From the NCBI GenBank assembly GCA_036677145.1, contig JAKFFF010000049.1, forward strand, positions 1 through 64,000: 64,000 bases of DNA. Reading direction: 5' to 3'. The notes under the pieces were generated by a model that was given only the letters and a program-made list of their open reading frames with translations, made no database searches and was not told the DNA's origin. This document shows positions 6,862 to 15,522 of the stretch, one piece after another. A program made the position numbers and the translations under genes. How positions within the stretch are numbered: position 1 is the first letter of the stretch; every line of letters begins with the position of its first letter. This DNA is from CADEED01 sp036677145 (GTDB lineage: Bacteria; Pseudomonadota; Gammaproteobacteria; Steroidobacterales; Steroidobacteraceae).

Positions 6862-9042
6862 TCAGTAGACGCTGACGCCTTCACGCAGGATCTTCGGCGT
6901 CACGAAGATCAACAACTCGTCCTTGTTGTTGGTCTTGCCGGTCGTCTTGAAGATGCGGCCGAGCACCGGGATGTCGCCGAGGTACGGAACCTTCTTTTCC
7001 GTTTCACGACGCTCGGTCTCGAGGATGCCGCCGAGCACGACGGTCTGGCCGTCATTCACGAGCACCTGCGTGGTGATCTCACGGGTGTCGATGGACGGGA
7101 TCTGCGCGCCACCTTCGCCGACGAAGATCTGGCCGATGCTGTCCTTCTTGACGTTGAGATCGAGAATGATGCGGTTGTCAGGGGTCACCTGCGGCGTGAC
7201 CTTGAGCGCGAGCACGGCTTTCTTGAAGGTGATGGTGGTGGCGCCCGAGGAAGCGGATTCCTGGTAGCCGATTTCCACACCCTGCTCGATGCTGGCTTCA
7301 CGCTGGTTCGCCGTGATGACACGCGGGGTCGAGATGACTTCGCCGCGGCCTTCGGCTTGCGCCGCGGACAGCTCGAGGTCGATCAGGAAGTCCTGGCCCA
7401 GCAGCATGTACGCAAGGCTGCCGGCGGGGCTCGCCACGGGCAGGTTCACGTTGTAGCGCGGCGGCGGGGCGTTGACGTTGTCGGAGAACACGAAGGGCAC
7501 GCCGTCGTTGTTCGGGTCCGTGTCGTTGGCGCGCTCCAGGAAGTCGGCCATGGCCTGGTCATTGGCCAGCGCGGAGCCGCTGGTGTAACCGAGGTTGTTG
7601 CTGAAGAAGTCGAAGCCCGAGAAGCCGGCGCGCGCGCCGAGCTCGCGGGAGAAGTCGTCGCTGACGATCACGATGCGCGCTTCGATCTGCACCTGGCGGA
7701 TCGGAATGTCGAGTGTGCCGACGAGACGACGGACGTCTTCGAGGCGATCCGACGAGTCCTGCAGCAGCAGTGTGTTGGTACGCTCGTCGACAGTGACGGA
7801 GCCGCGGCGCGACAGCAGACCGCCGCCGCCCTGGGTTTTGATCAGCGCGGCCAAGTCCGCGGCCTTGGCGTAGTTGACCTGCAGATACTCGGAGCGCAGT
7901 GGCGCGAGTTCCTGCACGTCCTGGCGAGCGGCGAGCTCGGCCTTTTCACGCGCGGCAAGTTCTTCGGTGGGCGCGACGATGATCACGTTGTCGTTGCGGC
8001 GCTTGTCGAGGCCCTTCGTGCGCAGCACGATGTCGAGCGCCTGGTCCCACGGAACGTTCTGCAGACGCAGCGTCACGCTGCCCTGCACGGAGTCGGAGAC
8101 CACGATGTTCTGGCCGCTCGCGTCAGCCAGCAGCTGAAGCACGGCGCGGGTTTCGATGTCCTGGAAGTTCAGGGTGAGACGCTCGCCCGTGTAGACGCGC
8201 TTCTCTTCGGACTTTTGCTGGGCCTTGCGGGCCGGCTGCACTTCGACGACGTATTGGTCGTCGGTCTGGTAGGCGAGCTGTTCGAAATCACCCACCGCGC
8301 TGATGGCGATGCGTACGCCGTCCGCCACGCGAACGACGTCGAAGCCGGTCACCGGCGTGGCGAAATCGCCGGCGTCGTAACGACGCGCGAGATTGCTGGC
8401 CACTTCGGCGCCCGCGAAATCCACGACTACCTGGTTGCCGAGCTGACGCAGGCTCACCGGCGTGCGCGGGTCGGAGAGACGGACGACGACGCGGCCGGTA
8501 CCACCGGTGCCGCGACGGAAGTCGATGCCCTTGATGGCGCGCGGACCCGAAGGCGCTGCGACCGAACCCTGGGAACTGGATACGACGCCGGGCGATGCGG
8601 CGGCGACACTGGGCGATGAGGAAGTGCTTGCACCGAGCAACACGATGACGTCGTTGCCCGAGACGCGGGTCTGATACGGCAACACTCGATCGAGGTTCAG
8701 CACCAGGCGCGTGCGGCCCGAAGCCTCAGCGGCGAGGATCGAATCGACACCGCCCGAACGCACGTCGATGCGGCGCGACGGCAGCGCGAGCGCGGTGTTC
8801 GCGAGATCCAGGGAAATGCGCGCCGGGTTGTCGATCGTGAACGCGATCGGTTCCGCGGGCGGGGCCGAGTGGCGCAGCGTGAGCTGCAACTGCTGGCCGG
8901 CGAGGTTCTGCACCTCGATGGATTCCAGTTTGTTAGGCGTGCCCTGGGCGTACGCGGCCTTGCTCACGAGACCGGCTACGACACAGGCCGCGAGCCACAA
9001 CAAAGTCGAAGCGGCCAACTGGCGGGTGTTTATCTTGTTCAT
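6862..9042 (-). CDS. pilQ: Type IV pilus secretin PilQ
   Basis: A 726-residue outer-membrane secretin through which the type IV pilus exits. It has an N-terminal signal peptide (LLWLAACVVAGLVSKAAYA), then two AMIN-type peptidoglycan-binding regions (about residues 35-125 and 165-265), a secretin/TonB short N-terminal domain (YTGERLTLNFQDIETRAVLQLLAD), an N1 domain (LQVNYAKAADLAALI), and the C-terminal secretin domain. Near the end is VPYLGDIPVLGRIFK, the family signature. Last gene of pilMNOPQ. The Ser/Pro/Gly-rich linker around residues 135-160 is normal for PilQ. Confidence 0.97.
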   Translation of the reverse strand: MNKINTRQLAASTLLWLAACVVAGLVSKAAYAQGTPNKLESIEVQNLAGQQLQLTLRHSAPPAEPIAFTIDNPARISLDLANTALALPSRRIDVRSGGVDSILAAEASGRTRLVLNLDRVLPYQTRVSGNDVIVLLGASTSSSPSVAAASPGVVSSSQGSVAAPSGPRAIKGIDFRRGTGGTGRVVVRLSDPRTPVSLRQLGNQVVVDFAGAEVASNLARRYDAGDFATPVTGFDVVRVADGVRIAISAVGDFEQLAYQTDDQYVVEVQPARKAQQKSEEKRVYTGERLTLNFQDIETRAVLQLLADASGQNIVVSDSVQGSVTLRLQNVPWDQALDIVLRTKGLDKRRNDNVIIVAPTEELAAREKAELAARQDVQELAPLRSEYLQVNYAKAADLAALIKTQGGGGLLSRRGSVTVDERTNTLLLQDSSDRLEDVRRLVGTLDIPIRQVQIEARIVIVSDDFSRELGARAGFSGFDFFSNNLGYTSGSALANDQAMADFLERANDTDPNNDGVPFVFSDNVNAPPPRYNVNLPVASPAGSLAYMLLGQDFLIDLELSAAQAEGRGEVISTPRVITANQREASIEQGVEIGYQESASSGATTITFKKAVLALKVTPQVTPDNRIILDLNVKKDSIGQIFVGEGGAQIPSIDTREITTQVLVNDGQTVVLGGILETERRETEKKVPYLGDIPVLGRIFKTTGKTNNKDELLIFVTPKILREGVSVY

Positions 9043-9069
9043 TCCTCACTACTCCCTGGCGTGGATCTT

Positions 9070-9582
9070 TCAGTTCAGCGCGAGTGAAGCGGCGCGTTCC
9101 ATGTAGCCGCCGACACCGTCGGGAACCAGTTCCACGACACTGATCTTCGAAGGCGAAACCTCTACGACCTTGCCATCCGCCTGCCCCATGTAACTGCCGG
9201 GCAGAACTCGATGAACGAGGCCATCTTTTGTCTTGACGAGACCGTACGTGCGATCGGACATGCGCAGCGTTCCAACCATGCGCAACGTATCGAGCGAGAA
9301 CTGCTCGAGGAATTCGCGATTGCGGCGCGAATCCGGACGCAGGCCGGGACCGGCGCCTGAACCTCCAGGCATGAACGGCGAGCGGATCGATGCCGATTCG
9401 TACGTGTAGGTTTCGTACGGCTTCAACTCAGGCAGCGGCTCGACGCGGCCACCGGGTTCCTTTTCGGTATCGGCGATGAATTGTTCGAGCGCATCAGTCT
9501 TGCTCGAGCATCCAGCCAACGTACCGGCGGCCAGACATACGGCGCCGACGAGAAGCCAACTGTTTTTCCGTTTCGAAAACAT
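9070..9582 (-). CDS. pilP: Type IV pilus assembly lipoprotein PilP
   Basis: A 170-residue inner-membrane lipoprotein linking PilN/PilO to the PilQ secretin. The signal peptide ends in the lipobox LAGC (C25 from this start). The C-terminal HR-type beta domain includes MVGTLRMSDRTYGLVKTKDGLVHRV. The start at ATG 9582 gives a clean lipoprotein signal. A GTG at 9609 overlapping the pilO stop is the alternative and would add nine polar residues. Fourth gene of the pil operon. Confidence 0.95.
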   Translation of the reverse strand: MFSKRKNSWLLVGAVCLAAGTLAGCSSKTDALEQFIADTEKEPGGRVEPLPELKPYETYTYESASIRSPFMPGGSGAGPGLRPDSRRNREFLEQFSLDTLRMVGTLRMSDRTYGLVKTKDGLVHRVLPGSYMGQADGKVVEVSPSKISVVELVPDGVGGYMERAASLALN

Positions 9583-9608
9583 ATCCGTACCTGCGTTTTC
9601 GTCCTGCA

Positions 9609-10259
9609 CTAACCGCCGCCCTTCTTGGCCTTCTCATTCGCCTTGGCCTTCTCGACCTCGGCAACTTCCGCATCATCCAGGTAACGGAAGGTCTTGGCCG
9701 TCAACTCGAACGACAGCTGGTCATAGGCGTCTTTGTTGTCCGTCTTGATCGTCATTTCGTGCAACGTGACGATGCGGGGCAGCGCGGCGATGCCACTCAC
9801 GAACTCGCCCATCTGGTGATAGGAGCCCGTCAACTTGATCTTGATGGGCAGCTCCGCGTAGAAATCCTTCTTCACTTCAGGCGAAGGCTGGAAGAGTTTT
9901 TCTTCGAGGCCTGCGCCTACGCCCACCTGCGAGATGTCGACCAGCAGGTTCGGCACTTCGGTGCGGCCAGGCAGCTGGCGCAGCAAAGCGCCGAACGAAC
10001 GCTCGATGTCGGCGAGCTGCTGCTGGTAAACAGCTAGGTTCACGGCCTTCGAGTGTTTGACCTTGAACTTGTCGCGCAGCTCGATTTCCAGCTGGTTCGC
10101 CTGGTCGAGCTTCGGCTTCTGGTCACTCCAGACGAGGAAGTAGAACAGCAGTGATGCGAGAACCACGAAACACAGAGCCACGGCGCCAGCACGCACCGGC
10201 GCAGGCCAGCGACCGGGATCGTTCGGGTCGAGAGTCTTGAGATCGTCTATGAAGCTCAC
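9609..10259 (-). CDS. pilO: Type IV pilus inner-membrane protein PilO
   Basis: A 216-residue bitopic protein. A short cytoplasmic N-terminus is followed by one transmembrane helix (residues about 27-47, ALCFVVLASLLFYFLVW), a coiled-coil segment (about 50-90) and a periplasmic ferredoxin-like domain. It heterodimerises with PilN in the pilus alignment complex. It ends in a charged Lys-rich tail (KAKANEKAKKGGG). It starts 3 bp after the pilN stop. Confidence 0.95.
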   Translation of the reverse strand: MSFIDDLKTLDPNDPGRWPAPVRAGAVALCFVVLASLLFYFLVWSDQKPKLDQANQLEIELRDKFKVKHSKAVNLAVYQQQLADIERSFGALLRQLPGRTEVPNLLVDISQVGVGAGLEEKLFQPSPEVKKDFYAELPIKIKLTGSYHQMGEFVSGIAALPRIVTLHEMTIKTDNKDAYDQLSFELTAKTFRYLDDAEVAEVEKAKANEKAKKGGG

Positions 10260-10262
10260 GGA

Positions 10263-10859
10263 TCAACCCCCCGCCGACGCGATGCGCCGCTTCGGTTTGG
10301 TGGCTTCCGGCGGCGGCTCTGCAGACCCTGCCTGCTCGGCGAACAGCACGAAGCTCGCGCCGGTTGCGTTGTCTTTCTTCGTTTCCACGATCTCGAGCTC
10401 GGGATTCTTCAGGTAGCTCGAGCCGTCGATGTTGCGCATGAACGCCGACACGCGGGTCGACGATTGCGCCACACCTTCGAACTTCAGGCGCTGGCCCGTC
10501 TGCGTGATCTGCGTGAGATACACGCCATCGGGAAGCTGCTTCGCGATTTCGTCGAAGACGTGCACGATCTCGGGACGCGAACGCTGCAACTTCTCGATGA
10601 CTTCCATGCGAGAAATGAAGCGCTCCTTGTCGGCCTCGAGGCTGTTGATCTTTTCGATCTGCTTGTCGAGTTCGGCGATCTTCTCTTCGAGCATCGCGTT
10701 GCGTGCTTCCTGAGAATTGATCATCGAGTCCATCATCATGTAACCGATGCCGGCCACCGCGACCGCCGCAAGTGCTGCGCCGCCAAGCGCAACCATGAAC
10801 TTGAGCTTGCGTTGCTTGCGCTCTTCGTCGCGCCAGGGAAGTAGGTTTATGCGAGGCAT
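10263..10859 (-). CDS. pilN: Type IV pilus assembly protein PilN
   Basis: A 198-residue protein beginning MPRINLLPWRDEERK. This is the conserved NLLPWR peptide that binds the cleft of PilM. One membrane helix (about residues 23-43), a coiled coil and a periplasmic domain follow. The start is fixed by the motif and by a TAATG overlap with the pilM stop. An upstream extension to 10889 has no homology. It partners with PilO and PilM. Confidence 0.96.
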   Translation of the reverse strand: MPRINLLPWRDEERKQRKLKFMVALGGAALAAVAVAGIGYMMMDSMINSQEARNAMLEEKIAELDKQIEKINSLEADKERFISRMEVIEKLQRSRPEIVHVFDEIAKQLPDGVYLTQITQTGQRLKFEGVAQSSTRVSAFMRNIDGSSYLKNPELEIVETKKDNATGASFVLFAEQAGSAEPPPEATKPKRRIASAGG

Positions 10860-11923
10860 TAGTCGAAGCTCCGCAGTGCAAGGCCACACGCCGTGAGCAG
10901 CGCCGTCGCGTCACGCGCGACCGCCTGCGCTTTTGCGCGCGAGGAAAGTTTCATCTGGCCGAGCGGGTCGCCCTTGTCGGCGGTGATGCCTACGCGGCTG
11001 GAAATCACGTCGGAAACACCGGAAATGTTGGCGCATCCGCCGCACACGAGAATCTTCTCGGGCTGATCGCGGCCCGAACCCGACGCCAGGTAGAACTGCA
11101 GCGAGCGGCTGACCTGCTGCGTCATGTCGTCGATGAATGGGTCGAGCACCTCCGCCTGGAAGTTGCCCGGCAGGCCGCCTTCTTTCTTGGCGCGGCCGGC
11201 TTCTTCCATCGAAAGACCATATGTACGCATGATTTCTTCGGTGAGCTGCTGCCCGCCGAACGCGAAGTCACGCGTGTAAACGACCTTGAGATTGCGCAGC
11301 ACGCTGAACGTGGTGCTGCTCGCGCCGAAGTCGACGACCGCGATGGTGCGATCGATACCGCCATCGGGCATCTGGTGCGTCATGAGTTTGCAGGCGTTCT
11401 CGAGCGCGAACGCTTCGACGTCGACGATTTTCGCCGTCAGTCCCGCGGCATTCACCGCGGCCTGGCGCTGCTCCACGTTTTCCGTGCGCGTCGCGACTAA
11501 CAACACGTCGTTCGTCTCGGGATCTTTTTCCGAAGGACCGAGCACTTCGAAGTCGTAGGAAACTTCGTCCATCGGGAAGGGGATGTACTGGTCAGCCTGC
11601 ATCTCGACCTGTGCTTCGAGATCACGCTCGCGCAACGCGCGCGGCATCTGGATGACCTTGGTGATGGCGGCGTCGCCGGAGATCGCGATCGCGACTTCCT
11701 TGGCGCCGGCGCCGGAACGTTTCACCGCTCGGCGGATCGCCTCACCGACGGCTTCCGCGTCGACGATGGCCTTTTCGTTCATGGCATTCTGAGGGGTCGG
11801 TTCGGCCGCGTACGACTCCACCCGGTAGGAGCCCCCGCTCATTACCAACTCGATCAACTTCACCGAGGAAGTCGTTATGTCAAGTCCGAGAACCGGACGA
11901 TACTTGCGAGTTAAGAACAGCAC
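10859..11923 (-). CDS. pilM: Type IV pilus assembly ATPase PilM (actin-like)
   Basis: A 354-residue cytoplasmic actin/FtsA-fold protein that binds the N-terminal peptide of PilN. Nucleotide-binding segments are GLDITTSSVKLIEL (phosphate 1), AVVDFGASSTTFSVL (phosphate 2) and KILVCGGCANISGV (adenosine). It starts with GTG at 11923, with AAAGGA eight bases upstream. First gene of pilMNOPQ, with a sigma-70-like promoter at 11944-11972. Confidence 0.96.
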   Translation of the reverse strand: MLFLTRKYRPVLGLDITTSSVKLIELVMSGGSYRVESYAAEPTPQNAMNEKAIVDAEAVGEAIRRAVKRSGAGAKEVAIAISGDAAITKVIQMPRALRERDLEAQVEMQADQYIPFPMDEVSYDFEVLGPSEKDPETNDVLLVATRTENVEQRQAAVNAAGLTAKIVDVEAFALENACKLMTHQMPDGGIDRTIAVVDFGASSTTFSVLRNLKVVYTRDFAFGGQQLTEEIMRTYGLSMEEAGRAKKEGGLPGNFQAEVLDPFIDDMTQQVSRSLQFYLASGSGRDQPEKILVCGGCANISGVSDVISSRVGITADKGDPLGQMKLSSRAKAQAVARDATALLTACGLALRSFD

Positions 11924-12293
11924 TTTCGCAGTCCTTTCATAGTGTTATAGCGAGAATCGCGCGACCTGTCTTAAACCCAAGACACTATATATCAGCGTGA
12001 AGTTAAATAGAACGAGACGCTCCTCACGAAACTCGCGGATTCGTTTGGATATCCAAACGGTGTCTGCGAACAGCGGGAACGGGCACCCGAAATCGGGGGG
12101 CGCATTGGGAACAGACGGTAGGTTTCCGTATCAACTCGAACCTGGATGTTCGAGCCGGCAACCCCGCTGTCGTAGGCCCATGCAGACCCTTAGACCGGAA
12201 GCTTTGCGTCCCCACCTTTCAGTGAGTATGCATATCGACGGCGGTTACTATGCCAGCACTGCTTGCCCGCGCAATGGATGAGAACCAGATTCT
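11924..12293. other. 370-bp divergent intergenic region between pilM and mrcA
   Basis: Holds the pilM promoter (11944-11972) at its left end. I find no RNA gene, conserved riboswitch or convincing promoter for mrcA. A loose candidate is TTGCGT - 17 bp - TATGCA ending near 12234. The left 100 bp is AT-rich compared with flanking genes. Confidence 0.6.
11944..11972 (-). promoter_or_regulatory. Sigma-70-type promoter of pilMNOPQ
   Basis: On the minus strand AAGACA (11967-11972) and TATAAC (11944-11949) are separated by exactly 17 bp. They match the -35 and -10 consensus at 4/6 and 5/6. Transcription would start near 11937, leaving a leader of about 14 nt that contains the pilM ribosome-binding site. 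Confidence 0.6.
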
Positions 12294-14789
12294 GTGAAGC
12301 CAAACTACTTTCGCTTGACGGTGAAGATCCTGATGGGTGTGACGGCGGTCACACTTGCGGCGGCGTACGCTTTCATTTGCAGCTACGTCTACCTCGAACC
12401 GACGCTGCCGACGGTCGCGGCGATGAAGAACAACGAGCTTTCGGTGCCACTGCGCGTGTACACGCGCAATGGCGAGCTGATCGCGCAGATCGGCGAGCAG
12501 CGCCGCATCCCGGTGAAATACGAACAGATCCCCGATCTCGTCAAGAACGCGTTCATCGCGGCCGAGGACGACCGGTTCTTCCAGCATCACGGCTTCGACT
12601 GGCAGGGAATCCTGCGCAGCCTGTTCGTCAACGTCACTTCGGGCAATACGCAGGGCGGCAGCACGATCACCATGCAGGCCGCGCGCAGTGCGTTCTTCAC
12701 GCAGGAACAGACGGTGCGGCGCAAGCTGCAGGAAGCGTTCGTCACGTATCGACTCGAACGCGAATTCAGCAAGCAGGAAATCCTGGCGCTGTACCTGAAC
12801 GTGATCTTCTTCGGGCAGCGCGCTTACGGCGTCGCCGCCGCCGCGGAAACCTACTACGGCAAACAACTCGACGAACTCACGGTCGGCGAGGCCGCGACGC
12901 TCGCGCGCGTGCCGCAGTGGCCGTCGCGTTACAACCCGATCACGAATCCAGCCGGCGCCGCGGAACGCCGCGGATACGTGCTGCGCCGCATGCGCGAGCT
13001 CGGTTTCATCGACGCCGCGCAGGCGGAAGCCGCCGGCAAGGAAGTAGTTAGAGCGAAGGCTCACCGCGCGATCGCCGACGTCGAAGCGCCGTATGTCGCC
13101 GAAATGGTGCGCCTCGAAGTGATTCGCCGCTTCGGCGAAGCAGCGCAGAATGCCGGCTACAAGGTGTACACCACCGTGGACGGCCGCTTGCAGAAGGCCG
13201 CCAATCGCGCGTTGCGCATCGGCCTCGTCGATTACGATCGTCGCCGCGGTTGGCGCGGCGCCATATCGAAACTCGAGCTCACCGGAAAGGAAACCGCCGA
13301 TGCGCTCGAAGCGTCGCTCGACGAATACGGCACGGTCGGCATCCTGACCCCGGCAATCGTCACGTCGCTCTCGGATAAGCAGGCGCGCGTGTATGTGAAG
13401 GGGCAGGGCCTGGCGGAAATGGATTGGGCCGGCATGTCCTGGGCTCGGCGCCGCGTGAGCGAGGTCGAGGTCGGCCCAGCGCCGAAATCGGCGGCGGAAA
13501 TCCTCTCGCCCGGCGACATCGTCTATGTGGTGCGCGACAAGGCGGATGGGCCGCCCGCCCTCGCGCAGATTCCAGAGGCGGAGAGCGCGCTGGTGGCGAT
13601 CGATCCGAACAATGGCGCGATCATGTCGCTGGTCGGTGGCTTCGACTATTTCGACAAGGGACTCGGGAAGTTCAACCGCGTCACCATGGCCAAGCGGCAG
13701 CCCGGGTCGGGGTTCAAGCCCTTCATGTATGCCGCGGCGCTGGCCGGCAATTTCACGCCGGCGTCGATGATCCTCGATGCGCCGATCATCATGGACGATC
13801 CAAACCTCGAAGAGGTGTGGCGCCCGGAGAATTCCGGCGGCGGATTCCGCGGCCCGATGCGGCTGCGCGACGCGCTGGTGTTATCGCGCAATCTCGTCTC
13901 GATCCGGTTGCTGCAGGCACTGGGTGTCAATCCCGTGATCGACTACGTTCAGAACTTCGGCTTCACGAAAGAACAGTTCAAGACTTCACGCAACCTCACG
14001 TTGGCACTCGGCAGCTTTGGCGCCACGCCGCTCGAGGTGGCCACGGGGTTCGCGGTGTTCGCCAACGGCGGCTACAAGGTTGAGCCGTTCTACATCGACC
14101 GCATCGAAGGCCCCGGCGGCGCCATCGTCTACACCGCGGAGCCGATCGCGGTTTGCGGAGACTGCGCCCAGCCCATTCACGCCGTGAGCGACGCTGAGCA
14201 CGCGAAAATGATTGCGAGCGCAACCAACGTTCCGCCGACGCCCCTCGCGCCGACCGCGCGTCACACGCTGCCAGCGCAGCGCGTGATCACGCCCGAAGTC
14301 TCGTTCCTGATGAATGACATGATGAAAGAAGTCATCACGCGCGGCACCGGCCGGCGGGCACTTGCACTCGGCCGCAACGATCTGCGTGGCAAGACCGGAA
14401 CGACGAACTCTTCCGTCGATACCTGGTTCAACGGCTTCAACAACAACCTGGTCACCAGCGTGTGGGTCGGAACAGATGACAACCGCCCACTCGGCGAAGG
14501 CGAGGAAGGTGCGCGCACCGCGGTGCCGATCTGGGTGGACTACATGCGCGAGGCATTGCGCGGTGTGCCCGAGCACAGGCCTGTGCCGCCCGAAGGGATC
14601 ATCGAGATGAAGGTGAATGCGTCGACGGGCGGTCGCAAGGACGCGGACCTCGATCCGCTGTTCGAATATTTCCGCGTCGACCAGCTGCCGACTGAAGAAG
14701 GTTACGTGGGCGACGGTGAACCCGGGCTACACTCGGTGGACACGACATCGCCGGATCCTGCTCAGAGCGGAGCTGATCCTATTTTCTGA
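12294..14789 (+). CDS. mrcA: Penicillin-binding protein 1A (class A, bifunctional)
   Basis: An 831-residue murein polymerase. It has one N-terminal membrane helix (residues about 9-31), a GT51 glycosyltransferase domain with the catalytic Glu in IAAEDDRFFQHHG (near residue 90) and GGSTITMQAARSAFF. An OB-like insert follows, then a transpeptidase domain with SxxK in RQPGSGFKPF (Ser near 471), SRN (near 533) and KTGTT (near 700). The start is GTG at 12294 with a weak GAGA Shine-Dalgarno. It is divergent from pilM, an arrangement also seen in Pseudomonas. The length is normal for PBP1a. Confidence 0.96.
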   Translation: MKPNYFRLTVKILMGVTAVTLAAAYAFICSYVYLEPTLPTVAAMKNNELSVPLRVYTRNGELIAQIGEQRRIPVKYEQIPDLVKNAFIAAEDDRFFQHHGFDWQGILRSLFVNVTSGNTQGGSTITMQAARSAFFTQEQTVRRKLQEAFVTYRLEREFSKQEILALYLNVIFFGQRAYGVAAAAETYYGKQLDELTVGEAATLARVPQWPSRYNPITNPAGAAERRGYVLRRMRELGFIDAAQAEAAGKEVVRAKAHRAIADVEAPYVAEMVRLEVIRRFGEAAQNAGYKVYTTVDGRLQKAANRALRIGLVDYDRRRGWRGAISKLELTGKETADALEASLDEYGTVGILTPAIVTSLSDKQARVYVKGQGLAEMDWAGMSWARRRVSEVEVGPAPKSAAEILSPGDIVYVVRDKADGPPALAQIPEAESALVAIDPNNGAIMSLVGGFDYFDKGLGKFNRVTMAKRQPGSGFKPFMYAAALAGNFTPASMILDAPIIMDDPNLEEVWRPENSGGGFRGPMRLRDALVLSRNLVSIRLLQALGVNPVIDYVQNFGFTKEQFKTSRNLTLALGSFGATPLEVATGFAVFANGGYKVEPFYIDRIEGPGGAIVYTAEPIAVCGDCAQPIHAVSDAEHAKMIASATNVPPTPLAPTARHTLPAQRVITPEVSFLMNDMMKEVITRGTGRRALALGRNDLRGKTGTTNSSVDTWFNGFNNNLVTSVWVGTDDNRPLGEGEEGARTAVPIWVDYMREALRGVPEHRPVPPEGIIEMKVNASTGGRKDADLDPLFEYFRVDQLPTEEGYVGDGEPGLHSVDTTSPDPAQSGADPIF

Positions 14790-14791
14790 CC

Positions 14792-15418
14792 ATGAAGAAA
14801 CTGCCTCCCAGAGCGGAAAATCTGCGACGCGCGCTAGCGCAGGAGGCCGCGCGCATCATGTCCGAGCACGGCATCCGCGATTTTCTGACGGCGAAGCGCA
14901 AGGCCGCGGAACGCTTCGGCGTCGTCGATGGCGCGGTGCTGCCGCGAAACACCGAAATCGAAGATGCGCTCGCCGAATATCAGCGACTTTTCGGCGGCAG
15001 CAAACACGCGCAAACGATTGCCGGCCAGCGCAGCGCGGCGCTTTCGGCCATGCACATGCTGTCGGATTTCGACCCCCGGCTGGTCGGCTCCGTGCTCACC
15101 GGAACGGCGACGGAGCACAACGACATCCAGCTTCACCTGTTCGCGGAACAGCCCGAGACGATCACGTTCAAGCTCATGGATCTGGGCATCGAACACGAAG
15201 TGGTCGAGCGGCGCGTGCGCTACGGCGCGGATCGTGTGGTCGCATACCCAGGCGTGCACTTCGAATTCGACGACCATGTGGTCGACGCCACCGTGTTCCC
15301 GATCGACGGAATTCGCCAGGCGCCGGTGAGTCCGGTCGACGGCAAGCCGATGCGCCGCATCGACGCCGACGAACTCGAAGTATTGCTCGATGCCGAGGAA
15401 CCGCCGCTCGCGCAGTAG
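14792..15418 (+). CDS. Conserved hypothetical protein, nucleotidyltransferase-like
   Basis: A 208-residue cytoplasmic protein starting 2 bp after the mrcA stop, so co-transcribed with it. The central part reads LVGSVLTGTATEHNDIQLHLF, which resembles the G-x(n)-G-T-A-x-x-x-S-D-I-D-L-H-L-F pattern of minimal nucleotidyltransferases. Here the usual D-x-D pair is reduced to D-I-Q, so activity is doubtful. The N-terminal 70 residues are helical and basic. I recognise it as a recurring proteobacterial hypothetical but cannot give a function. The 3' end is convergent with gltA, 79 bp apart. Confidence 0.6.
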   Translation: MKKLPPRAENLRRALAQEAARIMSEHGIRDFLTAKRKAAERFGVVDGAVLPRNTEIEDALAEYQRLFGGSKHAQTIAGQRSAALSAMHMLSDFDPRLVGSVLTGTATEHNDIQLHLFAEQPETITFKLMDLGIEHEVVERRVRYGADRVVAYPGVHFEFDDHVVDATVFPIDGIRQAPVSPVDGKPMRRIDADELEVLLDAEEPPLAQ

Positions 15419-15434
15419 CGCGGTGTCAGCGGCA

Positions 15435-15522
15435 CGTACCTATCGGATGCCCCGCGCGGCGCTAGCCGGGCGTATCTATCGGAAGCCCCGCGCGGCGCTA
15501 GCCGCGCGTATCTATCGGAAGA
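15435..15522. repeat. 36-bp tandem repeat derived from the gltA 3' end (2.4 copies)
   Basis: The phrase CGTAYCTATCGG recurs at 15435, 15471 and 15507 with a 36-bp period, followed in the first two units by the same GC-rich CGCGCGGCGCTAGCCG block. The right-hand copy lies inside gltA and encodes its end (LPIDTRG-stop). The other units repeat this tail, including the TAG, in the 3' flank. The left-most unit is more diverged. Confidence 0.9.
15489..15508. terminator. Hairpin over the gltA stop codon, probable bidirectional terminator
   Basis: A perfect 8-bp stem CGCGCGGC / GCCGCGCG around a GCTA loop. A near-perfect copy lies 36 bp to the left (15453-15472). It sits between the convergent genes 14792-15418 and gltA. 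There is no T-tract on either side, so it is at best an imperfect intrinsic terminator or a 3'-end stabiliser. Confidence 0.5.

Noticed and set aside
6682..8619. 645-codon open frame antisense to pilQ
   Set aside because: Composition is an artefact of GC-rich third positions opposite a real gene. No homology is apparent, and the pilQ frame carries all secretin motifs.
15435..15522. 36-bp direct repeats considered as a CRISPR array
   Set aside because: Units abut with no spacers, one copy is the coding end of gltA, and there is no cas gene.
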